Assembly (NCBI RefSeq): GCF_009932435.1
Contig: NZ_BJOU01000002.1
Coordinates: 248,001-312,000 of the forward strand
From: Gordonia crocea
GTDB taxonomy: Bacteria; Actinomycetota; Actinomycetes; Mycobacteriales; Mycobacteriaceae
DNA: 64,000 bases
Direction of reading: 5' to 3'
Positions 36,370-43,550 of this stretch are shown here, piece after piece; the stretch's first letter is position 1; each line of letters starts with the position of its first letter. The notes below the pieces were generated by a model. That model did not search any database. It was not told the DNA's origin and saw only the letters and a list, made by a program, of their open reading frames with translations. The translations under genes and the position numbers were made by a program.

Positions 36370-36581
36370 GCCATCACCCCCAGTCTGATTACCAACGCGG
36401 CCAGGGCCAGAAGCTGCAGGATGAGCACCACTGCCGTCGTGACTGGATGAGAATCGGCCAGGGTGGCTATCCGGGCATCGCCGCCGCGCTTCTCGCGTAG
36501 GTATACCGTCGCGACATAGGCAAGGAAGGCGGCAACAGCGGCAACCACCGTGACGGGTCCTACCAGAAAGCTCAGATTCAT
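36366..36581 (-). CDS. Small two-helix membrane protein
   Basis: A 71-residue protein with hydrophobic segments at about residues 5-23 and 47-66, separated by a basic loop (YLREKRGGDAR). Both ends overlap neighbouring genes by 4 bp (ATGA), and GGAGGG lies just before ATG36581, so it is very likely translated. I do not recognise a family. It may be a subunit of the large membrane protein encoded just upstream. Confidence 0.65.
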   Translation of the reverse strand: MNLSFLVGPVTVVAAVAAFLAYVATVYLREKRGGDARIATLADSHPVTTAVVLILQLLALAALVIRLGVMA

Positions 36582-38815
36582 CGGCCTCCCTCCGGTGCCA
36601 ACGTCAATCGCGGGCTGGTCCGCTCGAGCACTGTTGCGTTGGGGCTGCGCCACGTCACTCGGTACATGCCGCTTGTGAGCAGTTGGGTCTCAACGTGGCC
36701 GAAATAGTCGGGTATGGCGCCGTTGATCAGGTGCTCGAAGGACTCGCGGGTCGAAGTGAGCACGATGTAATCAGGGTGCTGGGCGAGCAGACACTCGAAC
36801 GCCGTGCGTCGGCAGGCCGACTGCGTCGGTCCGCGCAGCTCGGTGATTCGCCGAGCGCGCAGGGTGCCCTCGGTGAGCAGCGGTCGGACCGTCGAACCTG
36901 TTGGCGCCTTTGCCAGGACGAAGTCGGCGGCGGCTCGGGCATCGCCGGGCGTGCGTTCGAAGGAGGTGTTCACCCCGCGCGCAGCGGTACCGCTAATCAT
37001 CAGCGCCGACATCAGGACCGTCACCCCGATGGTCGCCATCGTGCCGGGCCGCCGCGCGAGCCCGCCGATAGTCACCGCAGCGCAGGCGGCCAGGAAGGGA
37101 AGTGCGTAGAGGAAGATGCGCAACACCACCTCGCCGCCATAGCTTTGTCCCACCACCAGCGACACAGTTCCGGCAATGAGTGCAGCGGTGGCAGGAGCGA
37201 GGCGCGTGTGGCGAAGGCGGAGCCAGCCGATCGCGGCCAATAGGCAGAGTGCCGCGGACCAGAGGATGCGGAACTGTTGCATGCGTTGGTACTCCGGGTC
37301 GCCCCGGACGCGCGAACCCACTCCCGACTGCAGCGAGCCGCTGGCGTCGCCGAAGCTGTTGAACAGGTCGGTGAGGTGGCCGAGCCACCAGTCGGTCGCG
37401 CCGAAAGCGAACCAGGCAGCGAAAACGATCCCTACCCCCAGCCACAGGGTCCGGAACCGGGTCACCCCCAGAAAGCTCAGCAATGCCAGGCTGACGATCA
37501 ACGCGGCAGGCGTGAGTTGGTGGCTTACCACCATCGCGGCTCCTACTAGCAAGAGTGCTGACTCCATCGCGATGGTTGCCGACGCCGAATCTGAGCCCGC
37601 CCGGCTCGGTGTGCGGACCGTGGGGCTGGCGAATCGCGGCCAGCCTCGGCCGTGCGCGCGGGGGATGGTTGACCGCCGGGCCGTGTCCATCACCACGGCG
37701 ATGACGGTGAGGTAGAAGTAGAACGCGACTGCCTGTGGGGAAAAGTAATCTTGCTGCACCCAGTTGCCGGCAATGAAGATGAATACGGCCAGCCAGCTCA
37801 ACCGGACCGAGGTGGTAATCGCGTTGGCCACGGTGAATACGGGTGCGATCAGCAGGGTCCCGGCCACCAGCGGGAATGGGATGAGGAAACCGGTGGCGTC
37901 GGTCATACCGGCGACGGTGGTGAGCGAAGCGGCGGTGGCGAAGAAGCCGGGCCAGCTGAATCGGGCGTCGATGCCGGTGAGGGAATGTCCTGCGTTGGCG
38001 ATGGCATCGATGAAGCCAACGTGCACATAGCCGGTAGATAGCGGCGCCGACCAATCGGCAATGCCGACATAGAGGGTTATCACCGCGATGAGGCAGACGG
38101 CCGAAGCGGCCAACACGATGACGTCGAGTCGAGGGCGACGCAAGGCGATGACAGCGACGATGACGATGCCGGCCAACGCGGCGAAATACTGCCAGTTCAG
38201 TGCCGAGATCAATCCGGCAGTCGAGACCGAATCGAGGTCGACAACGGCGGTCGAACGCAGCCACAGTCCTAGGCAGGCTGCCAAGGTAAGCATGGCGCAC
38301 AGGCGGAACTGAAGTCTGCCAAGCGTGCGACCGCGAATACTGATGCCGCGATCGTTGGCTTGGCTGAGCGCGCGATTACGACGGCGCGCGACGACGGTGC
38401 GGCTGGCATCGAGGGCTGGCCCGGTCAGCGCCAACCCCACGACGGCGAGGATGGTGACAACCGTTCGGGGCCACCACAACCCGACCGTCATCGTGAGCAT
38501 GGTGAGGGCGATGTAGCTCGATAGGGATAACGCGGGGGCCAGCGAGAACTGCAGGCGCGCGCGGGTCGTGAGCAGAATTGCTGCGGGTGTGCCCGGAACC
38601 ATGAGCACGAAGAGGCAGACGATCAGTGCGCGACCGGGAACGGTGACATTCCACCAGATGAGCAGGGGCACGACGACGGCAAGGAGCGCCGCTATCAGTA
38701 CGACCGCAGAGTTCGGCCCGAGGCGCAGCCCGCTTCGCGAAGCGGACGCTCCTGTTGCGTCGGACGGGGCCTGCTGGTCCGTACCCGACAAAGTGGTGAT
38801 CGACGGCAGTGTCAT
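36578..38815 (-). CDS. Large polytopic membrane protein, GT-C/polymerase-like
   Basis: A 745-residue integral membrane protein with about 14-16 hydrophobic helices, followed by a soluble C-terminal domain of about 120 residues (from PGDARAAADFVLAKAP on). This layout is that of GT-C glycosyltransferases and polysaccharide polymerases, which use lipid-linked sugar donors on the outer face. A loop reading IDARFSWPGFFATAAS is noticeable. No single catalytic motif could be assigned. It overlaps the thioesterase gene upstream and the small membrane protein downstream by 4 bp each. Confidence 0.65.
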   Translation of the reverse strand: MTLPSITTLSGTDQQAPSDATGASASRSGLRLGPNSAVVLIAALLAVVVPLLIWWNVTVPGRALIVCLFVLMVPGTPAAILLTTRARLQFSLAPALSLSSYIALTMLTMTVGLWWPRTVVTILAVVGLALTGPALDASRTVVARRRNRALSQANDRGISIRGRTLGRLQFRLCAMLTLAACLGLWLRSTAVVDLDSVSTAGLISALNWQYFAALAGIVIVAVIALRRPRLDVIVLAASAVCLIAVITLYVGIADWSAPLSTGYVHVGFIDAIANAGHSLTGIDARFSWPGFFATAASLTTVAGMTDATGFLIPFPLVAGTLLIAPVFTVANAITTSVRLSWLAVFIFIAGNWVQQDYFSPQAVAFYFYLTVIAVVMDTARRSTIPRAHGRGWPRFASPTVRTPSRAGSDSASATIAMESALLLVGAAMVVSHQLTPAALIVSLALLSFLGVTRFRTLWLGVGIVFAAWFAFGATDWWLGHLTDLFNSFGDASGSLQSGVGSRVRGDPEYQRMQQFRILWSAALCLLAAIGWLRLRHTRLAPATAALIAGTVSLVVGQSYGGEVVLRIFLYALPFLAACAAVTIGGLARRPGTMATIGVTVLMSALMISGTAARGVNTSFERTPGDARAAADFVLAKAPTGSTVRPLLTEGTLRARRITELRGPTQSACRRTAFECLLAQHPDYIVLTSTRESFEHLINGAIPDYFGHVETQLLTSGMYRVTWRSPNATVLERTSPRLTLAPEGGR

Positions 38816-39372
38816 TCCGGGATGTTCTTCGCTTCAGCGTCGGCGCGGGGACTGTCAGTCAGCGCGACCTCTATTGATCCGGTCGCGATTCGTCCAGTGG
38901 GATCGGTCAGTCCGACGGTGGTGTCGATGAGCAACGTTCGCCGCTTGATGAGTCGATCACTGATCCGTTCGATGGTTAGTGACCCGTGCAAGCTGCGGGC
39001 ATCAAGCGGCTCCGCAATCGACGTCGTCGCGTGGTGAATGACGACGTTGGGCAGTTGTCGTTGCCAGAAGTCATCGAGCGTCCAGGACGCCAGGGCGGGA
39101 TGTAGGCGATCGGCGATGATCGTCGCCAGGGTCCCGTACAGCATCTGGTTGTAGCAGATGAGGAATTCGACTGGCGAGAGGAGAGGCGGGCCTTCTCGTC
39201 CCACTGCTTCTGTCAGGGCCAGTGACGCTCGCGCATGGATCGTTCCGGCGGCATCGCCGTTCACCTGTAGCTGCTGGAGGAATCGACACCCGGTCGCGGC
39301 GTAGGGTGCGGTGGCCCGGGTGATCAACTCTCGTCGATCGTCGGCCTGAGGTGTCACTTCGGCGTCGCTCAC
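38812..39372 (-). CDS. FcoT/ScoD-family thioesterase, copy 2
   Basis: A hot-dog-type protein of about 186 residues paralogous to the one at 42999-43547. The shared core is 'EF(L/V)I(C/S)YNQ(M/L)xY' followed by 'W(T)(L/M)xD(F/Y)W(Q/R)RQLPNV(V/L)I'. FcoT (Rv0098) and ScoD act on carrier-bound or CoA-bound long chains; in INLP synthesis ScoD is tied to the addition of glycine to an unsaturated acyl chain. No ATG is available; GTG39372 is the first in-frame start after the operator, and GTG39357 is possible. It opens the unit 39372 to 34244 and is divergent from blaI across operator 3. Confidence 0.75.
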   Translation of the reverse strand: MSDAEVTPQADDRRELITRATAPYAATGCRFLQQLQVNGDAAGTIHARASLALTEAVGREGPPLLSPVEFLICYNQMLYGTLATIIADRLHPALASWTLDDFWQRQLPNVVIHHATTSIAEPLDARSLHGSLTIERISDRLIKRRTLLIDTTVGLTDPTGRIATGSIEVALTDSPRADAEAKNIPE

Positions 39373-39407
39373 TTCGCTGTCGTCAGCCGAGGACCCATCT
39401 CCCCACT

Positions 39408-39426
39408 GCTCTACGAATAGTAGAAT
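39408..39426. promoter_or_regulatory. BlaI-type operator 3 (thioesterase unit / blaI)
   Basis: GCTCTAC-GAATA-GTAGAAT. The inner arms TCTAC and GTAGA match perfectly and the outer two positions of the left arm differ. TAGAAT (39421-39426) can serve as the -10 for the blaI gene, so the site fits autoregulation plus control of the divergent unit. Confidence 0.65.
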
Positions 39427-39492
39427 ACATGGCGTGGTCGGTAAGGTTGTCGGTGGACAAACTGGTTCGGTGGCGGCAGAGAGGATGCGTTG

Positions 39493-39858
39493 GTGAGTAC
39501 GCGAGCCCGCGGTGAGTTGGAGGCATCGGTGCTGAGAATCATGTGGAATGCTGGCGACCCGGTGACCGCGAAGGAGATTCGCTCTCGCTTCTCCAAGCCG
39601 GTGCCTGCCCATACGACCCTGCTCACCGCACTCGACCGGCTCGAAGCCAAGGGAACGGTGGTTCGAGTCGGCACCGCATTGCGGGGTATCCGGTTTGCGC
39701 CGACGATGTCGGAGTCGGAGTACGTCGGGCGTCGAATGTCGGCCAACCTCGATGACAGTGCTGATCGCCGAGCGGCACTTCTCCGATTCGCCGGTTCGCT
39801 CACCGGTGACGATGTCGCCTACCTGCGAGAGGCACTCGATCGAGCCGACCGGGCCTGA
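39493..39858 (+). CDS. BlaI/MecI/CopY-family winged-helix repressor
   Basis: A 121-residue repressor with the BlaI winged helix: RGELEASVLRIMWNAGDPVTAKEIRSRF, then TTLLTALDRLEAKGTVVRV (recognition helix and wing), and a short dimerisation tail. BlaI proteins bind palindromes with TACA/TGTA-like arms and are cleaved after the M56 partner senses a signal. GTG39493 has AGAGGA upstream; TTG39490 is in frame. The gene overlaps nothing, and the M56 gene follows 6 bp later. It is the best candidate to bind the four ATTCTAC-type operators in this cluster. Confidence 0.88.
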   Translation: MSTRARGELEASVLRIMWNAGDPVTAKEIRSRFSKPVPAHTTLLTALDRLEAKGTVVRVGTALRGIRFAPTMSESEYVGRRMSANLDDSADRRAALLRFAGSLTGDDVAYLREALDRADRA

Positions 39859-39864
39859 CGAAAG

Positions 39865-40644
39865 GTGGCAGTCGGCATTCTGGTGGCCTTGGTGGCGGCG
39901 GCGTTGTTGATACCGGCGATCGGGTCCGCCTGGCTTGGCACGGCTCAGTGGCAGTTCGCCCATCCGCGGGCTGGCCTGGCCTGTTGGCTGGCGGTCCACG
40001 CGGCGGCGGCGACCGCGCTCGCCGCAGCCGTCGCCATGACGGCGGTCCATGCGGCATCAGGCGCCGTCGGCGGCTCGGTGACCCCCTGGTTGTTTGTCGG
40101 CGTCTGTGTCGGCCTGACGCTGTGGATGTGGCAGCGTTCGGATGTCCAGTTCGAGGCGATCCGTGACGAGCGGGAGCGGTTCACCGCGGTCGCTCAGACC
40201 GCCGGGGTGACTATCGGCGAGTACCGCGACGTCCCGGTTCGCTCTATTCCTGGCGAGCGGCTACTAGTACTGGCCATCCCGGGACGTCATCGGATCATCG
40301 TCGTTTCCCAGGCGGCCAACCGAGCGTTGTCGGCGGCGCAACTGACAGCCGCGGTGGCCCATGAACGGGCGCATTTGCATGGACGCCACGACCTTGTGCT
40401 GCGATTCGCCGACTTTCAGCGGCGCTGGCTGCCCGGCCCGCTCGGGGGTGCCGCGTTGAGACGGGCGACGGCGATCCTGATCGAGTTGATCGCCGACGAT
40501 CGGGCTGCGCGGGAGAGTGGCGCCCCAGCGCTAGCGGGCGCGCTGACGCTCATTGGTGTTCGGGAAGGCGACCAGTCCATGATCCTGCGGGCACAGCGAC
40601 TGCAGGATCCGTGCGGTGCGGGGTTGCTGAAGCACCAAGAATGA
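39865..40644 (+). CDS. M56-family membrane metalloprotease (BlaR1-like, no sensor domain)
   Basis: A 259-residue membrane protein with about three N-terminal hydrophobic segments (near 3-22, 33-56 and 69-85) and a zinc-protease motif HERAH in VAHERAHLHGRHD; a later Glu in LIELIADDRAA can complete the site. In BlaR1 and MecR1 the same protease inactivates BlaI, but those proteins also carry an outside penicillin-binding sensor domain, which is absent here. The stimulus is therefore not a beta-lactam bound by this protein; metal starvation or another signal is an inference. The last 95 bp overlap the convergent dehydrogenase gene. Confidence 0.83.
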   Translation: MAVGILVALVAAALLIPAIGSAWLGTAQWQFAHPRAGLACWLAVHAAAATALAAAVAMTAVHAASGAVGGSVTPWLFVGVCVGLTLWMWQRSDVQFEAIRDERERFTAVAQTAGVTIGEYRDVPVRSIPGERLLVLAIPGRHRIIVVSQAANRALSAAQLTAAVAHERAHLHGRHDLVLRFADFQRRWLPGPLGGAALRRATAILIELIADDRAARESGAPALAGALTLIGVREGDQSMILRAQRLQDPCGAGLLKHQE

Positions 40645-41935
40645 TGCACTCCCAGCCCGCGGCACGCCATCGATCCAACTCGGGGCGGGAGGCGACGGTG
40701 AGCAGACGCCGAGCCCCGACGACGTCGCCGAGAGCTTCGGGGGTGACGCCAGTGAGGCGGTGTGAACCGAGAAGGAGGACGAGCTGTGCGCCCGCGCACG
40801 CGGCCGAGACGGTCGGTTCCAGCGCGGCGCGACAGCTGGGCACCCGCTGGGCGGTCACGTACGGGTCGTAGACGCGGACCTCCCAACCGAGGTCGACGAG
40901 TTGGTTGACGACGTCGACGATCGGTGCTTCGCGCAGGTCGTCGGTGTCAGCCTTGAAGGCGATGCCCAGGACGGCGATTGGTCCCTGCGGCGTCGGGCCC
41001 AGCACCGATGCCGCGCGCGCCACAGCGTGGTCGCGACGCGCACTGTTGGTCGCCTGAGCTGCCTGCAGCATTCCCGCCAATGAGTACGCGCCCGCCTCAT
41101 GAGCGACTGAGATTAGTGCGCGTACATCCTTGGGCAGACAGCCGCCACCGTAGCCAATGCCTGAATCCAAGTGGCCCCGGCCAATTCGCGGATCGGCGCC
41201 GAGGGCGTCGGACACCATGGTGACATCGGCACCGTTCTGCTCGCACAGCTCGGCAATGGCGTTGATGTAGGAGATTTTCAGGGCCAAGTAGGCGTTGGCA
41301 GCCTGCTTCACTAGTTCGGCCGTACGGTAATCGGTGACGAAGAATGATCTCCTCGTGGCGAGGCCGTACAGGGCGCGAAGTCGTTGTTCGGAACTGACGT
41401 CCTGCGGGTGTAGGCCCAGGACCACTCGGTCGGGGGAAAGGCAATCGGCGACTGCGGATCCCTCGCGCAAGAATTCGGGATTCCACACGAGCTCGGGCTC
41501 AGTGCCTGGGGGCGCGTTCCGGCGGATCATGCTCCGCAGCCGCTCCGCGGTTCCCGGTGGTGCGGTGGACTTGCCGACTACGAGCCCCCGCGGACGTAGA
41601 TGGGGTGCCAGCGCGGCGGTGGCGGCAGTCAACTGGTCGGTGTCGGCACGGTGACCGTCGCTTGACGATGGCGTACCAACGGCAAGGAAGTGAATGTCGG
41701 CACGGCTGCCGGCGACAGCGGCATCGGTACTGAAATGCAGTCTGCCCGCCGCCAGCTGTTCGGTGATGAGCGCGTCAAGGCCAGGTTCAAAAAACGGTGC
41801 CCGCCCGTCTCGCAGGTTCTGGACACGGTCGGGGTCGGTATCTACGCCGATCACATCGTGACCCAGGGCGGCGAAACATGCTGCCTGGGTGGCGCCCAGG
41901 CGCCCGAGGCCGATGACACTGATCGACGCTTTCAT
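40550..41935 (-). CDS. UDP-glucose/GDP-mannose dehydrogenase family protein
   Basis: A 461-residue NAD-dependent dehydrogenase that oxidises a nucleotide sugar twice to the uronic acid. Visible are the Rossmann GLGRLG, the central domain GKSTAPPGTAERL and WNPEFLREGSAV, the catalytic Cys in GYGGGCLPKD and the C-terminal binding motif AFKADTDDLREAP. The most common product in this family is UDP-glucuronate. RBS GAGAGGA precedes ATG41935. It is divergent from the isonitrile synthase gene and shares operator 4, which ties sugar supply to lipopeptide synthesis. Confidence 0.9.
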   Translation of the reverse strand: MKASISVIGLGRLGATQAACFAALGHDVIGVDTDPDRVQNLRDGRAPFFEPGLDALITEQLAAGRLHFSTDAAVAGSRADIHFLAVGTPSSSDGHRADTDQLTAATAALAPHLRPRGLVVGKSTAPPGTAERLRSMIRRNAPPGTEPELVWNPEFLREGSAVADCLSPDRVVLGLHPQDVSSEQRLRALYGLATRRSFFVTDYRTAELVKQAANAYLALKISYINAIAELCEQNGADVTMVSDALGADPRIGRGHLDSGIGYGGGCLPKDVRALISVAHEAGAYSLAGMLQAAQATNSARRDHAVARAASVLGPTPQGPIAVLGIAFKADTDDLREAPIVDVVNQLVDLGWEVRVYDPYVTAQRVPSCRAALEPTVSAACAGAQLVLLLGSHRLTGVTPEALGDVVGARRLLTVASRPELDRWRAAGWECIILGASATPHRTDPAVAVPAGSWTGRLPEHQ

Positions 41936-41958
41936 CTAGGTCCTCTCCACCGAGTCTA

Positions 41959-41977
41959 CTTCTACAACACATAGAAT
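41959..41977. promoter_or_regulatory. BlaI-type operator 4 (dehydrogenase / isonitrile synthase)
   Basis: CTTCTAC-AACAC-ATAGAAT: left arm TTCTAC, right arm ATAGAA, one mismatch in six pairs. TAGAAT at 41972-41977 can act as the -10 of the plus-strand unit, and TAGACT (41954-41959, minus strand) as that of the dehydrogenase gene. The rest of the 178-bp gap has no other feature. Confidence 0.65.
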
Positions 41978-42113
41978 AGTGGACGGTTGTTGCCGTAAGA
42001 CGTCGGTAGCCTTGGCAAGATTTGTCCGACCTGATGGGAACTTCTTGGACAGCTGCGCGGACTACTATCAGGACGGAGTAGTGCGTGAACGGCCTCAAGG
42101 TAGGAAAAGTCAG

Positions 42114-42995
42114 ATGAAGATGGGCGCCCCGACGGCGGGTCGGCGTGGATTCGTAGTGGAGGGCTTTGATCACACGTCGGCGACCGAGGCCGAGATCAGT
42201 GAGATCAGGGATCGGATTTACCAGGACAAGGTCGTTGTCCTGAAGAATCAACAAATTGACGCCGCCGGCTTGGTCCAACTAGGCGCACGGTTCGGGGAGC
42301 TGGTCGGGTACTACGAGCCGATCTATCAACATCCGACTGAGCCGTTGGTATTCGTGTCGTCGAACGTGCTGCATGGCGGGAAGCAAGTTGGCGTTCCCAA
42401 GACGGGTGCTTTCTGGCACGCGGACTACCAGTTCATGCCCCAGCCGTTCGCGTTCACGGTGTTCTATCCGCAACGCCTTCCCGGGCAGGGGCGGGGCACC
42501 TACTTCATCGACATGGCGCAGGCCTACGCGGGATTGAGCGCAGACCTGCAGAACTTGCTCGACGGTGCGATCGCCCATCACAGCGTTCGTCGCTACATCA
42601 AGATCCGCCCGGAGGATGTGTATAAGCCGCTGGGCCAGCTGATCGATTCGGTGGAAGAGAAGCTGCCACCGCAATCGTTCCCCGCAGTCTTCACCCACCC
42701 GGTGACTGGGGAAAGACAGCTCTATGTCTCTGAGGCCTTTACCTTCAAGATCACTGACGCCGACGGCAATGACCTCGGGAGCGAGCTGCTGCGGCGGGTA
42801 TTAGAGGAATCAGGACAGTTAGACCCGACCTTCGAGCATCCCAATATCTTCCTCAACACCTATGAACTCGGCGATATTGTGCTGTGGGACAACCGGACGT
42901 TGATCCACCGCGCCCTGCACAACCCTTCCAACAGTCCCGTCGAGTCGTACCGGGTGACCGCCCTCGACGGGCTCCCGCTTTATCAGATGGAGTAG
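42114..42995 (+). CDS. Isonitrile synthase, non-heme Fe(II)/2-oxoglutarate oxygenase (ScoE/Rv0097-like)
   Basis: A 293-residue TauD-fold oxygenase. ScoE-type enzymes convert a 3-(carboxymethylamino) fatty acid into a 3-isocyano acid. The facial triad is His102, Asp104 (FWHADYQ) and His265 (TLIHRAL). The special ScoE residues all appear to be kept with a constant offset of 30: Tyr66, Tyr67, Tyr71 (GYYEPIY), Lys163 (RRYIKIRP), His269 and Arg280, matching ScoE Tyr96, Tyr97, Tyr101, Lys193, His299 and Arg310 as I recall them. ATG42114 is preferred for its site TAGGAAAAG; longer in-frame starts exist back to 41979 but run through a non-conserved region. It is first in the unit 42114 to 44828. Confidence 0.92.
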   Translation: MKMGAPTAGRRGFVVEGFDHTSATEAEISEIRDRIYQDKVVVLKNQQIDAAGLVQLGARFGELVGYYEPIYQHPTEPLVFVSSNVLHGGKQVGVPKTGAFWHADYQFMPQPFAFTVFYPQRLPGQGRGTYFIDMAQAYAGLSADLQNLLDGAIAHHSVRRYIKIRPEDVYKPLGQLIDSVEEKLPPQSFPAVFTHPVTGERQLYVSEAFTFKITDADGNDLGSELLRRVLEESGQLDPTFEHPNIFLNTYELGDIVLWDNRTLIHRALHNPSNSPVESYRVTALDGLPLYQME

Positions 42996-42998
42996 AGA

Positions 42999-43547
42999 TT
43001 GGAGTCGACGGACACCAGCGCGACGCCGATCGTCGTCGAACCGGGTCTCTTGGCGCAGGCGATGAGGCCGTACTCGTCGAAGAAGGCAGTTTACCTGCGC
43101 AGCGCGACCGTTGCTGCCGAGAACCGCGGGGTTATCGCGAGCGGGAACTTCAGTATCGAGGAGTCGTGCTACATCGATGACACCGGGCATTTCAATGCGG
43201 CCGAGTTCGTCATTTCCTACAACCAGCTCGCCTACGTTGCCCTCGCTCACGTCGTCCGAGACTCATTGCTACCCGAGTTCGCCGGGTGGACGATGGCGGA
43301 CTACTGGCGTCGGCAATTGCCGAATGTCTTGATCACAGAGCTGAGTAGTAGGTACCGCAGGCCGATCAACCCTCGCGGATTCTCCGGCGAGCTGCGCATC
43401 CTCGCCGCGGAGTGGGCAGGGCGGTCTCGTCCTTACCTTCGGCTCGACACCACGGTTGCTTTCCGCGACGACGGTGGTGGCAGCGCATCGGGTGCGGTGG
43501 TCCTTGCCGTCACCGACCCACCGACTATGGACCGAGGAGACGGGTAG
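42999..43547 (+). CDS. FcoT/ScoD-family thioesterase, copy 1
   Basis: A 182-residue single hot-dog-domain protein closely resembling FcoT (Rv0098): YSSKKAVYLRSA, GNFSIEESCYIDDTGHFNAAEFVISYNQLAY and GWTMADYWRRQLPNVLI. In M. tuberculosis fcoT is also next to the ScoE homologue (Rv0097), so this copy is the syntenic one. It is needed with the ACP and ligase for making the glycine adduct. Start TTG42999 is 3 bp after the oxygenase stop; the next in-frame ATG (43062) would cut the conserved N terminus. Confidence 0.87.
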   Translation: MESTDTSATPIVVEPGLLAQAMRPYSSKKAVYLRSATVAAENRGVIASGNFSIEESCYIDDTGHFNAAEFVISYNQLAYVALAHVVRDSLLPEFAGWTMADYWRRQLPNVLITELSSRYRRPINPRGFSGELRILAAEWAGRSRPYLRLDTTVAFRDDGGGSASGAVVLAVTDPPTMDRGDG

Positions 43548-43550
43548 GAC

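Noticed and set aside
39493..40644. Beta-lactam resistance regulator pair for the serine hydrolase at 35296
   Set aside because: The M56 protein has no penicillin-binding sensor domain, and the operators govern the whole metallophore cluster rather than a beta-lactamase alone.
40608..40871. Plus-strand continuation of the M56 gene after 40644
   Set aside because: A stop codon ends the gene at 40644, and the open frame beyond it is antisense to the dehydrogenase gene with no protease features.
42114..42995. Taurine dioxygenase (TauD)
   Set aside because: The fold is shared, but the GYYEPIY, RRYIKIRP and HRALH signatures and residue spacing match ScoE/Rv0097, and no sulfonate genes are near.
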